In this document: piece after piece, positions 22,450 through 34,146 of the stretch | Numbering within the stretch: the stretch's first letter is position 1 | Layout: the number at the start of each line of letters is the position of its first letter | Source: Schistocephalus solidus | Taxonomy: Eukaryota > Platyhelminthes > Cestoda > Diphyllobothriidea > Diphyllobothriidae | Assembly (NCBI GenBank): GCA_017591395.1 | Contig: WEDG01005032.1 | Span: 28,344 to 92,343 of the forward strand | Length of the DNA: 64,000 nucleotides | Direction: 5' to 3' | The notes under the pieces: generated by a model | Seen by the model: only the letters and a program-made list of their open reading frames with translations | What the model was told of the DNA's origin: nothing | The model's database searches: none | Translations under genes and position numbers: made by a program

Positions 22450-25400
22450 ACACTACAGAGAGAGAGAGAGAGAAGAATACGCTTTATTTTGACGTATCAT
22501 TCGAAATTTTCAGCAAAAATAAAAAATGGCTCCATTCACTAAGATAATAGGATAAGTAAACATAATATGCAAGAATCAATGAGTCAAAAATGGACATCTA
22601 GCGGGGAGACAGTTCTAATCTGAGCTTTTTTTATTTCAGTCTCTTCACACGTAAGGTAGCGTGCTAGAAATGGCAAAACGGAGCGCTGGTATGCCGTTGT
22701 ACGGCAGGCTATATGGCGAAAGCCTCAGCGCATCGGACGGAAAGACTCCACGGCAATCAGCTCAGAGTGGAGGGGATGGGTTTCATCATCAAGGATTCGC
22801 CCAGCGAATTGTTTGACTGTCGTAAAGTGCTGTTTTGCTATCAAATCCACTAAAACAGTATAAGAAATACCAACAGCAGAAGAGAGCATTCGGAGAATAC
22901 GTTTCAAAATCAAAAAATCATCTTTAAGCAAGGCTGGAAAAATCACGGGAGAGCAATAAAGGATGAGGGGAAGAACACATGCCTCTATAAATCGCCAGAT
23001 AAGGGCCTGAGGTGTGTGATAGGAACGTAAATGGCGAATATAATATAGAAGTTTACAAATTTTTGTAAAAAGAGCATCGATATGTTGGGAGAATGAAAGA
23101 TTCGATGTCAGAGTAACGCCAAGGTACCGAAAAGAGGATACCTCGTTGGGAAGGACAGCTAAGAATTGAGAACTAGGGGATGGTCGCAGGTGAAAAACAC
23201 ATTGGACAGACTTCTCATGGTTCAGTTGAAGGCCATTATCTGACGACCAGGCTGCAACATGGTCAAGGCCATCCTTCAGACACTGGAGATGTGTCTGATT
23301 TTTAAGAGGAAGGACAGTAGACTTCCGCTTGCCGGATTGTACGAATTGAGTACGGGAAGTGAAATAATCTTCAAGCCAAGAGACAACCTAGCCGGGGGAG
23401 CCAGACGCGGATGTTTTATTAAGAATGAGATGGCGCGGGATGGTGTTGAAGGCAGAGGAGTAGTCAAGAAATGCGCATGCGTACGCACGGCAGCCCTTAT
23501 CTAAATCTCGTAGAGCCGAATGTACTACAAGGGCAACAGCATCTAGGGTACTACGCTGGGCCTTATAGGCAAATTGTAATGGGTCGGAGTAATTGGAGGA
23601 AAAAGGCTTAATTGTATCGAGATCGACTCGTTCAGCAATCTTCAGTAAAGCGGAAGAGCAGGCTATTGGACGGAAAGATTTAGGACAAAAATTAGCGGAC
23701 TTTTTAGGGATGGGAGTGATTCTTACTGAACGCCAAATGTCAGGAATCTTTGACTCCATGAAGGACATGTTTATAAGATGTGTCAAAATAGGGGAAATCT
23801 GAGAGCAGCAGTATTTTAAAACAAATGGTGAGACTACATCCGGCCCAGCAGCAGTTGAACCACGAACATTTTTCAGATGTTTCTCCACTGTTGCCACTGA
23901 CACGGGAGAAAAAACGCTTGGTAGTAACGAAAGGCTGTTTGTGGGGGATTGGAGTCAGTAGAAGTATGGATAAAATGTTTGTTTAGATCGTCTAAATCAG
24001 CATCAACATGTGCCAGTTTACCACATTGGCCAGTGAGACGCTTAAGATTCCTCCAGAGTTCAGCAGAGGAAAGCCGAAAAGAAGGTTTGGACGGAGAGGC
24101 AAAAGCTGACTAAAAAACAAATCATTTAGTCTGCAAATATCCCTTTTTATTAAGATGTTAACCTCCTTTAGACAGCCTCGGAGGCCTAGCTTGTAGAGAA
24201 GTTCTTTTTTACGTCTTAAAGATTTTAGATAAGGGGAAAAAATTCTGTCAGGTCAGACCAAAACTGTCTCAAGAGGACACCAAATATTAAAAATTTCTTT
24301 TAAAAATGTTGTAAGGTAGCTGGAACACGACTCAACATTGGATTGACTGAGGAAGACGGGGATAGTGTACGATATGCAAGTCTGGAGAAGTAAAATGTTT
24401 TCCGGGGATGTGTCGTGAACCTTAACTTTCCTTTCGGGTTTGAGTAGCAGCGCACGTGTAGAAGCGGAGTAAATTTTTGGAAGGCCTAATAATACAGAGT
24501 GATCGGAACCAGATAATGGAGCTCTGTTCTTAACAAGGAAGAACTTGGATTGGTTATTCAAAACGTGATCAAGAGGGGCATCAGCGCGAGTATTAAAGGA
24601 AACAAGGTCATCAAAGCCTAATAACGTAAACGGACGTAAATTCACACGATTTAAAGTACCACATAAGACAATAAGATGCTCGCAGGACAATAAAGCAAGT
24701 TTTTTGGAAAGAACGTCAAAGAAACGGTTAAGCGCACCTTCACAGGTAGAGGGGGAATATAGATACTAACAAATATGATGCCCTTAAATGTATATAAAAA
24801 TCGGGGCTTACAGATGACAGCAATAACGTCTATCAAATCCTCAGAGTAGGAAAATAAGGACTTACAGTTAAAACACCAATCCTTATTGACCAAAATTGCC
24901 ACCCCACCACTTCTACTGGAGGATGAAGATTTTCGATCTGCTCGAAAGCAACAGAAAGACGGGGGGCTAATTAACTGTGCGTCAATGTCACTGTTTAACC
25001 ATGTCTCTTGAAGACAAATGACTTGGGTCTTACTATGTTCTTTTTTCAACAAAAGTAACTCCATATCATGAGTTTTGTTGAAGATCGAACGACAATTTGT
25101 TGAAAGAAAGCCTGGAATTGACAGTTTGTCGTTCGGTTGACGCTTCAAGGCGAATTGCCAACCGCAGCGGTGTTTTTTCCGCTGCGCAGGTTTTTGTTGA
25201 TAAAAGCGTGAAGACATGAGCACGGGGGAATCACACGTCCGACATATTGGCCGAAAAGTGCAACAGCTGGCGTCATGGAAATTATTCGGTAAATTTTTCA
25301 GTTTACGTGCATTCAAAAAGGTGCTAGCGTAGTGTAGAGATGACCTTATAAACATAGTTCAGACAAACAAATAAACGTAAAAAACCAGAATATCAAATAA
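22450..25400 (-). mobile_element. LINE-E, near full length, inverted
   Basis: Minus-strand element with AP-endonuclease and RT. Its 3' end has AATAAA followed by a (CT)n tract (22457-22473 on the plus strand as GA repeats). It inserted into the LINE-D copy. It differs in style from the other LINEs (FLDYSSAFNTIPRHLIL), closer to the L2/Rex1-like branch of the CR1 group. The assignment to a branch is tentative. Confidence 0.8.
22725..25355 (-). pseudogene. LINE-E endonuclease/RT ORF, core deleted
   Basis: From the 5' end: a Cys-rich start (CCTFRPICRTC); endonuclease motifs LSTNCRSIFNK, VICLQETWLNSD, RSGGVAILVNKD, SGSDHSVLLG; RT motifs VRITPIPKKS, FRPIACSSALLK, QFAYKAQRSTLDA, FLDYSSAFNTIP; then YFTSRTQFVQ and directly QCLKDGLDHVAAWSSDNGL. 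The stretch normally holding PQG and YADD between these is absent. Later: FRYLGVTLTSNLSFSQHI. Other stops occur. Without the catalytic aspartates no RT activity is possible. Confidence 0.85.
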
Positions 25401-26012
25401 AAATAGGTAGAGGAGTGTACAGTTACAGAAAAATTTTTTCGTGAATGGAGAGCAAACAAAAATGGCAGCTCAAATTCAAAAGCCCGTCGTCTATGCATAC
25501 AACCAAAACCAAGCTAAAGTGGTTATGGAAATGAGGAAGTTGTTTTAGGTTTTTCCCTGTGTTCCAAGGAGCTTGCCGGCACCCAAGAATTGCTATATCA
25601 ATAAACCTGTTTCTTTATTAATTTATTCATAATATTTGGGAAATGGGGTATCCAGGTTTACATTTTAAAGGGGATGAAAATGTTTCTTTATGCAGACTGC
25701 GAACATTAATTATTTGTATCACAAAATCTGAGTGGGTGCCAGAAGAAGTGGTGTTCCACAGGGTTAAATCTTAGGTCCTCTTCTGTTCCTCATTTATACA
25801 AACGACAGTTCTATGAACTTTAACTATGATGCCATCATTTTTGCAGCTGATATTAAAATACCGAAAACCATTATCTCTACTGACGACGATCAAAAAGTAC
25901 AAAAACCTTGATAAACTGGCTGTCGGGTCCAGTAAGTAGCTTATGACGTTTAATATACCAAAATGTTGAGTCTTACTTAGGAACCTGGTCGAAGACGTTT
26001 CCCAGAGGGTTT

Positions 26013-27204
26013 TTACTTGAAGACTATTTTCTCTTCCTGGATCCAGTATCTCTTATACGGATAGATGCCAGTTAGCAAACATTAAATTTCTTTGGGTTAG
26101 AAAATTCGAAGCCGGTCTCTGCTTCCTGTTTCGCGTTAACTCTAGCCCAAATCTCCCACGAATTAACGCTCTCGCTCCGGTAGATCGACCCTATGCCACT
26201 CGTAATTTGTCCATGATAATTTCACCACCCCTTAGCTCCACAACTAATCGTTCCCAGTTTTTTGCCTCCAAATATGCTTTCATCTGGAATAATCTTCCAC
26301 TGAAAATTAGGTTGTCGTCTGCAGAAGCTATTTTCTAAACAAAATAATGCAAAAATTTAACTTCGGAAGATATTTAGTCCTTATTGTCTGTATTCTTCCC
26401 AAATTCGTAACTCTTGGATTTTTGAAAAGGGTCCTCCTGGTATTTGAGTCAGATCCCTTGATATTATATTGGTCTCTTATTATATTTCCATCATCCTCTG
26501 CAGAGTCAATGTTTGCATTCACTTTTTCGTCCCCCCTGTTAAATTAGCATCGCCAACTCGTGACAACCTTACTGCCTTCCTCCGATTTTGCAACCCCAAC
26601 GATGGTTTCCAGGTTCAGTTGATGATCAAGGCGGGTTCTGATGGTTTTGCCTCTTTGATTGGTGGACTATGCAGTCAACAAGGCCACATCTCGATGATGA
26701 TCTCATGACCTCTACTGTCCCCTCTTCGTTTTTACCCTGGTGTCCACGATGAGTTCCTCCTCTCTCGACTCCACTGGTGGTTACAAACAGTAGCTCTGAC
26801 TGCTATATTATATCTCACACGACAGGGAGCGTTCCGAACCCTCATACGTTGTCAGCAACATCACAATACTATCCCATTGCAATTAGCTTTTAATTTTTAA
26901 GTCAAGCAGTTTTTTCTCCTTGTTTTTTTTAAATTAGCGGCTCGCTGAATTCCGCCTCAGATTTAACCGTAGGAGGTTTTTACTGCTTCTTTTCTAGTTC
27001 ACCGTATATGTCAAAGATTGTTGACTATTGTTTTAAAAATAGCAAATCTTTCTGAATCGGATATGCCTACCATATTATTCATTTCTGCTGTACATATGGC
27101 TGCTCATATAGCGCAGCAATTATCCACTTTGTATTTATTTATACCACGATACTAAGTTTGAAATGACGTGGCTCTCCGGGCCTTAAATGTACAATTTATT
27201 TATA
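26013..27204 (+). mobile_element. LINE-A C-terminus and 3' UTR
   Basis: It reads NIKFLWVRKFEAGLCFLF, RVNSSPNLPRINALAPV, then FIWNNLPLKIR, matching the A copies at 37900 and 54700. Next is the shared 3' end with stem-loop 26907-26985 and the CCTTAAATGTACAATTTATT end. It interrupts LINE-D. Confidence 0.8.
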
Positions 27205-27534
27205 ACAGCATTACTAAATGAAGGGTATTCCACTTAAAGAAATGGACACATAAATATCTAGGTATATGGACAGCTTCAAACCCTACTACCCTCCGAACAC
27301 CCTAAAAGACCTGTCCATAAGGCGACGAGCAGCATGTATCGGATCAGGCTTGCTTTCATATTCCTTCATCCGGAACTGTTTGCGAGAGTTTTCAGTGCTA
27401 TCGCTAGACCACACATGGAATACGGAATGCCAGTATGGATGTGAATATGAAGAAAGGCAGTGATCACATCGAACAGGAGCACCAAAGGGCGATACAGAGC
27501 TACAGAGGCACTCTGAGTCAACCGTTGCAGTCCC

Positions 27535-28207
27535 TTTTTTCGTCCCCTCCTTTTCAACTTTAATCACCAACTCTTGACAACCATGATACTTTCCGGGATC
27601 TACGGGATCTGTTGATGATCGTGGTTGGTTCTGCTGTTTTCGTCACCTTGCTGGTGAACTATGCATTCAGCAAGGTCACATCTCTGGGGTGATCTCGTGA
27701 CCTCTACTTTCGCCTCTTCGTTTCGACCCTGTTGTCTTCGATGAGTTCCTCCTCTCTCACCTCCCTGAAGTGTATAAACAGTAGCTCTGGCTGTTATATT
27801 ATCTCTCATCTGACAAGGAGCGTTCCGAACCATCATACTTTGTCCGCAACATCACAATTCTATATCCCACTGCATCGTACCAATCATATCCACACTATCT
27901 ATTAATTTTTTTATAGAGAAGCAGTTTTTATCCTAGTTTCTCTTTTTAAATTGGCGGCTTGTCATAATCTGCCCGCAATTTAACCATAGGAGATTTTTTA
28001 CACTGCTTCATTCCTAGTTTACCGTATATTCCAAAGATTGTTGACTATTGTTTTAAAAATAGCGAATCGTACTTCTCAGTTCTGCTGTTCATATGGCTTT
28101 TCACATAGTGCAACAATTATCAACTTTGTTTTTATTTATACCACGATACTAAGTTTGTAATGATAGGGCCCTCTGGGCCTTAAATATACAATTTATTTAT
28201 CAATAAA
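27535..28207 (+). mobile_element. LINE-A 3' end, short copy
   Basis: It starts TTTTCGTCCCCTCC, like A near 55150, and runs to CTGGGCCTTAAATATACAAT. It contains the T-tract stem-loop, weaker here (CCTA...TAGG at 27927-27990). It interrupts LINE-D between the C-terminal half and the final segment. Confidence 0.8.
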
Positions 28208-28935
28208 CCTATTTATTTATAAAACTGGTTGATGTCTTTAGGACTCTGTAAACTTCCAAAAGACTGATTGAGCTCAATTTTCTTCCCCTAAACTTTGGAC
28301 GTTCCGCATTAGCAACATAAATATTTGTTTGCTGGAATCCAAAGATTAATGAGTTTAATAACATGACTTACGTACTCAGATGTCAGTAAACGATCAAACA
28401 CGAATGTATGCGTCTAGATCAACGGAAGGTTTCTTTCAGTCAGCGTGTGGTTCGACCGTGGAACTCCCTCTCAAGTGAAATAATGACATCCAATACCATG
28501 GATGAGTTCAAACGGCAGTTAGATTGCTTAAGTTTTGATAATCGATGACTCTCATTGTAGGACTATCTCACGCCAGCCATAAACTTTACGTCATTATTGG
28601 AATTTATGTGTATAGGTAATAGTCTCGGGTTCGGATAAATTGTCCAGTAGCGGAACCAAATCTAGCAGGAATCGAGAATCCTACTTCGCTCTCCGTGAGC
28701 GGTACTGTTTTCAAACACGTTTTGTGGTATTCAGTGTGAACATATGTAATGAAGAGGCTGGTGAGGAGGGAAGTGGCAATGTGTTATGGCTAGAAGTTTT
28801 CTACTGCAAGTTTCATGGGGATGCATGCGGCCTAATAGGCCTTTGCTGTTTTTTAATGTGTGTGGACAGTGCATATAGTTAAGCGTGAGCGATATGCTTT
28901 AAACTTATTCAAAAACTTCAGAGATTAAAAAGGAT

Positions 28936-29664
28936 ATGAAAGGGCTGAAGATGGAGAAACAGAAGTTGAAGAAACATCCTCACATTTTACCCGAGCACAA
29001 ACAGTCCCTAACGCGGGAACATGAGAGAGGCAAACGCACATACGCATGCACAGCTTCCATAGCCATCATATCCAAAAAGGATGATGGTGCTACGTCCACG
29101 AAGCTCGGTTTAGCCGTTAAACAGTCTCCAGAAAGGAAAGAGGGCAACCGGAAGAGATCCCAGAAAATGAATAAACGAGTTTCGGAAGACAAAGGTAATA
29201 TGTCATCCAAAAGTGTATGTCCCAGAAGCCCAGCGTCGGACAAAAATCACTCTCATGTTGAAGTGCCAGCATCTACGCGTAACGCCACTTCTGTGAACTC
29301 CCACCTTAGTGTGGGCGGGAAAATTAGGACCTCACGCATAAACCGTAAGCGAAATATCCTAATACGGGGTGTCCCAGAATCCACGTCCTGCATTCCGAAA
29401 GAACGAGTGACACACGATCTAGATCTTATTCATGAATATGCCAGTGCAGTACTGAAGAGAGGGGAAATTCACACCGTGAAAAAAGCTTTCCGACTAGGCA
29501 AAGCAGACCCCAGCCACGACATGAAACCAGCCCCAAGGCTTCTAAAAATTAATTTAGGAAACGAAACCCAGGCAGCACTTCCGTTACAAGGAAGAATGAC
29601 CTTACGGGGATCACACAAACAAGTGTTTTTTTTCAGCCGGACTACGAGCCAAGGGAACGGTTGA
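28936..29664 (+). CDS. LINE-X ORF1 protein (intact frame)
   Basis: An open frame of 242 residues, basic throughout its first half (KMEKQKLKKHPHILPEHKQS). The second half has INRKRNILIRGVPES, the start of the RRM-like nucleic-acid-binding region found in LINE ORF1 proteins, then VKKAFRLGKADPSHDMKP and MTLRGSHKQVFF. ORF1 proteins coat the LINE RNA. The true end may lie a little downstream: the same frame family runs on as TSQGNDSK in copy X2. The start is the first ATG in the open stretch and is not otherwise supported. Confidence 0.75.
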   Translation: MKGLKMEKQKLKKHPHILPEHKQSLTREHERGKRTYACTASIAIISKKDDGATSTKLGLAVKQSPERKEGNRKRSQKMNKRVSEDKGNMSSKSVCPRSPASDKNHSHVEVPASTRNATSVNSHLSVGGKIRTSRINRKRNILIRGVPESTSCIPKERVTHDLDLIHEYASAVLKRGEIHTVKKAFRLGKADPSHDMKPAPRLLKINLGNETQAALPLQGRMTLRGSHKQVFFFSRTTSQGNG

Positions 29665-29766
29665 AAATGAGGGAACTGCGGAGAGAATTGAGGGAGAGAA
29701 TTGGCAGAGGGGAGAAACGGCTGATATCAAAGACGGTCAAATAGTCCAGATAAATGTGTCCTTGCT

Positions 29767-32672
29767 GTGGCCAAAACCTGTAACACTAAAGGCTGGGTCT
29801 CCTCGACAAATCGAGCATTGAAAGTCATCTCTGCAAATGTACAAAGCCTGTTCAACAAACTGGACGACCTTAGAAACGTTGTTGAGGAAATTAAACCAGA
29901 CGTCATGGCTTTCACTGAAGCGTGGCTCACTGCAGACATTACTGATGCTGAAATATCACTCAGAGGATATCAGCACTTCAGGAGAGATAGACCAAGTCGA
30001 GGAGGAGGAGTCATAGTTTATGTCACTCGCAAGCTGACCGCTATTGCTGACATAAAAATTCCATTACGCGATGTGGAAGTCTTAAGCATTACTATATCTG
30101 CTAAGTATTCCAGACCACTGACGATATTGGTTGTGAACCGTTCGCCTTATCAGACTTCCGATAAGGATCTCATTCTCATAACGGAACTCTACAAAGCCAG
30201 CGAGAAGAAAGATTTCCTCATTGTAGGGGATTTTAACGCTCGTGATATTGACTGGAAAACATGGACTGCGCAGGGAATGCCAGATAACTTCAACCACAAA
30301 CTAATGCAATGGGCAACAGACAAACTTTTCTGTCATAACGTCACCTTTAGAACACGGATTTGAGAAGGACATCAGTCAAACTGTCTTGACCTGATTTTTA
30401 CACGAGATGAAGGCAATGGGCTTAAACTACAGGATTGACCGCCATTAGAGTCAAGTGACCACATTACGCTGTGTTTCGAGTACTCACTGTTTCCAAACCA
30501 AAATTACCCGATACTTGGGAAAGAAAAATTTGGATGGGAGACTTCTCACTTATGAGAAGACAAATTTCAGAGATAGCCTGGGAAACAGAACTAAATGGTG
30601 GAACCAATAAAGATTGGCCGACATTGAGCTCGTTATTGAAAATGATTGTTAACCTTAACTGTCCTCTCAGGAGAAAGCCAACCACAAACCGTCCAAAGTG
30701 GATAAACTCAAACTTGCAGGCCTATTTCAAAAAAGAAATCGCTTCTGGAGGCATAACAGACAAACTGGCTCCGATGCTCACTTACGGGAATATAAGCAGC
30801 AATGCAACGCTTGTAAATGTGAGGCTTCTAAGCTGCGGAGGAAGTTCGAACTAAACATACTGCAAAAATTGTTGGAACACCCGAAATGCTATATGGCTAC
30901 ATACGGAGTACAAAGAGAATTCAGGATATGATTCCTGCCCTTTGGTCTGCAGGTTTAAAACTGGAGACCGAAGATCAGGTTAAAGCATCCCTTCTTTCAA
31001 AATTATTTCAGACCGTCTTCCCCCGAGAGACTATTAATTTTGCTGCTATTACAACAGTTTGTCAACCAATATGTACACCTCATTTTCCTTCCTCATCCAC
31101 CTCCTCCTCATCCACAACAGAGGACCTAGACCTTGACTTTTCACCGACCATAGATAGAACCGAATTACTTCGTATAAAGCCTGCCAAGTCGCCTTGGCCG
31201 GATAGAATTCCTGCATTCGCACTAAGAGAACTTGCTGATGAACTGTGTTTACCATTGTCCATCATATTCCAAAAGTCCTTTGAAGAAAGCAAACTCCCGG
31301 AAGAATTGAATTGTGCATTCATCGCTCCGATCTATATAGGAGGTTCACGACTGGACTGTGAAAATTACCGCCCTGTCAGTTTAACTTGCAAAGGGTGTAA
31401 AATAATGGAGCGTATTATCAAAAGGCACTTAATGCGTGATCTGGAAAACAATCAAATCTTATGTGATGTCCAACACGTCTTCCGTCCAGGACGTTCCTGT
31501 CTCACGAGTGCCCTTCAGTCGCACGAGAAATGGACAAAGGCAGCAGATAAGGGTCATCCAGTAGAAGTTGTATTTTTGAATTCAAGATGGCCTTTGATAG
31601 TGTACCACACGGGCTTCTTTTTCAGAAGATTTGGAACGTAGGAATTCGTGGAAAACACTTCAATTGGATCAAAAGTTTCTTGTCTTTCAGAGTACAGAGA
31701 GTTGTTGTTGGAAACTCTAGCTCGGAATGGGAAAAATTTGAAAGTGGTGTTCCACGGGGTTCTGTTTTGGGTCCCCTACTCTTCCTAATCTACGTTACCG
31801 ACTGTCTCAATGACCTAGATTGTCGAGCTGTCATGTTCGCAGATGACATAAAAATATGGACTGAAGTCAGCTGCGCTGATGACGCAAAAGGGTTACAATC
31901 GAATATTGACAAACTAAGTACCTGGTCGGCTAGGTGGCTTCTTAAGTTTAATGTATCCAAGTGCGTGATCCTACACATAAGCGCCGGTCGAAAATTATCT
32001 CTGAGACACCAGTACTTTATAAATGGCACTGCATTCAAAGAGGTAGAAACATACAAAGATCTGGGCATGTGGACAACTGCGAATTTGATGCCCTCAGAAC
32101 ACTGTAAGAAAGCAGTCCAGAAGGCAACATGTACATTACATTGGATCAAACGTGCATTTAAAATATTCCCCCCCTGATCTCTTCGGAAAAGTCTATGGCG
32201 TCTTTGTGAGACCGCATTTAGATTACGGAATTTCAGTCTGGATACCGTGGATGAAGAAAGCTTTTGACATCCTCGAACAGGTGCAACGGAGAGCAACGAA
32301 GATGGTTGACGGTCTTAAGACTTTACCGTACCAACACAGATTGAAAAAGCTTGACTTATTTCCTCTTTCCTACAGGCACTTACGGTGTAGCCTCCTCTGG
32401 ACATTCCGGATTATCCGGGGCCATGATTCCTCCCTGAGATCGGAGGATTTCTTCGACTTTGTCTGCACAACTCATCTGCGAGGTCATCCTTACAAGGTTA
32501 ATAGCGAACGCACGCGATTGAACCTCAGAAAGTTTTGTTTCAGCCAACGAGTGGTACGACCTTGGAACTCGTTTCCAAGCGAGACGGTTACGTCTGACAG
32601 CATAACTGATTTAAAAGAAGGCTGGATGGCATTATGTTTGACAAGAGACGACTGTCACAACATGATTTCTTA
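29767..32672 (+). pseudogene. LINE-X ORF2 (endonuclease-RT), frameshifted
   Basis: AP-endonuclease: VISANVQSLFNKLDDLR, VMAFTEAWLTADITDAE, SRGGGVIVYVTRK, FLIVGDFNARDIDWK, then a stop at 30361 and ESSDHITLCFEYSLF. RT: KSPWPDRIPAFALRE, NYRPVSLTCKGCKIMERI, a one-base shift near 31580, AFDSVPHGLLF, GVPRGSVLGPLLFLIY, VMFADDIKIW (FADD box intact), then a shift near 32163 into VRPHLDYGISVW and SQRVVRPWNSFPSE. About five breaks over 2.9 kb. Confidence 0.88.
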
Positions 32673-32905
32673 AAACCAGACTTTTAAAATCTTTCGGGCT
32701 CTACTTTTCGTCCAAAATGTTTCGCCTATGGCTGTGAAAACGCATTTGAAGCTATGTTATGCTTTGACTCAAACATTTTTAAATGTACACCATTTTATAT
32801 TTACTGTACACATGCAATGATAAGTGTACATTAATAGAGTCATTAAGGACAGTGCCTGTAACCCTTCAAAATATAAAATATATAAATCTACAATATATAA
32901 TATTT

Positions 32906-33655
32906 GAGTCAAGGAGAGGAGGCCGGATGCCGCGGGCTTCCAGTTTCACAAGAAGACGTCTGTGCGGTACCTTGTCAAAGGCTTTGCTCAGGTCAAAGTA
33001 CATCACAACCACTGACTTTTGCTCATTACGAAGGGAAGTAACGAGATTAACAAAAGCTAAGTAACACACTTCACATGACCTTCCAGGTAGAAAATCATAT
33101 TGTGAGTCACTTTAAAGCTCATTTTCTAGACAAAAGCCGAGAATTTCATTAAAAGTAATTTTTTTCAAGAAGTTTTGCTAGAACCGGGGTTTCGTGAACG
33201 CCTCGATAATTATTAACATCCGAACGAGATCCCAACTTGAAGACAGGAAGAATAATCGATGACTCCATGAGTCAGGAAAGAATCCGTTTAAAATATAAAC
33301 TGATAATATATGGCTAAGCAAGCGGGGCAAGCTCGGCACTCTCTTGATAACTTAGTTTGGAATACCATCAGTTCCCGAAGATTGCGAGTTTTTTAGACGA
33401 ATTATTTGCTTACGAATTAATTCTGAGGAGAAATCAATGGTGCTGATAGCATTGAAGCAGGAAGCCTGATACATTGGAACCGGTTCAGATTCTTTGTCAA
33501 ATGATTTGAAAAAACGCACTTAACAATTCTGCCTTGTCCGAGTCTTCGGGAATGAATTTCTTGTCTTCATTTAGTAATGGAGGAATTGCATAACCTCGTT
33601 TATAGGAGGATCGACAACGGAACAGTTAAGCAACAGATTTTGCAGCGTTTGGCGC
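32906..33655 (-). mobile_element. LINE-A RT fragment, inverted
   Basis: The minus frame reads YLAFVNLVTSLRNEQKSVVV, MYFDLSKAFDKVPHRRLLV and LEARGIRPPLLD. It matches the LINE-A piece at 50250-51012 almost exactly. It is part of arm 1 of the inverted duplication and so travelled with LINE-X, not as a separate insertion. Confidence 0.8.
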
Positions 33656-34146
33656 ACTGAGTGCGCCATAGCCATGTGGAATAAATTTCCCCATAATATA
33701 AAAATCCAGTGAAGTTATTCTTTGTCTAAGATAACTATTACTAGTTTTTTGCATTCAGAACAGTTTCCGATATTTCTGGGCGCTGACACGGTAGAACCTG
33801 TTTTCCTGTTCGACGGAGTGCGCGGCATCTGAACCCGGTCCCAGGTGTTACCTTGAGGGATACGGCACCGTCTCTGCAGCCTGCACCCGTTGAATTCTTC
33901 GGCAGACAGTGAGCAACCGTACACGGATGCACTTTGCCTGGGGCGGAATCCCGGTTCCTTGCAAAGACAGAAAGACTGCAAACAGACTGAAATTGTGTTA
34001 GCCCTTCCCTGATCTGAACTGCTATTATCCTTAAAGGCGGCAGTTTGTTTCTCCTGAATAACATTAAGATAGGAAAAACACTTATAATGATATATATTCA
34101 TGAGTTTTGTTTACTGCCAGCCTGACCCCAACTGAATAGTTCATCT
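33656..34146 (+). mobile_element. LINE-B 3' end (copy B2)
   Basis: Begins CATAGCCATGTGGAATAAAT and carries the stem-loop CTCCTGAATA ... TATTCATGAG at 34051-34104. Its own (TTA)n end is missing: it is cut at 34146, where LINE-X resumes. The parallel copy B3 at 49774 keeps the end. Confidence 0.8.

Larger units (their letters stand above)
22005..28640 (+). mobile_element. One LINE-D copy split in four
   Basis: Pieces: 22005-22300 (RT start, AAGGAGGGTCCAGGCT to FDSKKEF), 25633-26012 (SGVPQG, then the FAADI box where FADD is expected), 27205-27540 (YLGIW region and C-terminal half) and 28208-28640 (SFSQRVVRPWNSL and 3' flank). Read against the long LINE-D at 56831-59765, each piece continues where the last stopped. 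Interruptions are LINE-E (inverted, 22450-25400) and two LINE-A 3' ends (26013-27204, 27535-28207). The catalytic box is damaged. Confidence 0.75.
28641..32905 (+). mobile_element. LINE-X, near full length (copy X1)
   Basis: Possible 5' UTR 28641-28935, ORF1, ORF2, then a tail ending TGCCTGTAACCCTTCAAAAT followed by AT-rich repeats. From about 29283 it is closely matched by the inverted copy at 54023-51013. X1 is the better preserved of the two; ORF2 still has frameshifts. It belongs to the CR1/Jockey group by its ORF1 + endonuclease + RT design. Confidence 0.85.
29283..34146 (+). repeat. Inverted duplication, arm 1
   Basis: This block (LINE-X part, inverted LINE-A piece, LINE-B end) reads as the reverse complement of 49822-54019, apart from a 610-base deletion in arm 2 and scattered changes. 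It stops at the junction TCATCT/CTGACAGCAT at 34146, after which LINE-X sequence resumes. Confidence 0.85.

Noticed and set aside
23259..23504. Plus-strand 81-residue frame
   Set aside because: Shadow of the LINE-E RT on the other strand.
28640..28882. 80-residue plus-strand frame before LINE-X ORF1
   Set aside because: No domain; position fits the 5' UTR of LINE-X.
30464..30685. Minus-strand frames within LINE-X
   Set aside because: Antisense shadows of the RT region.
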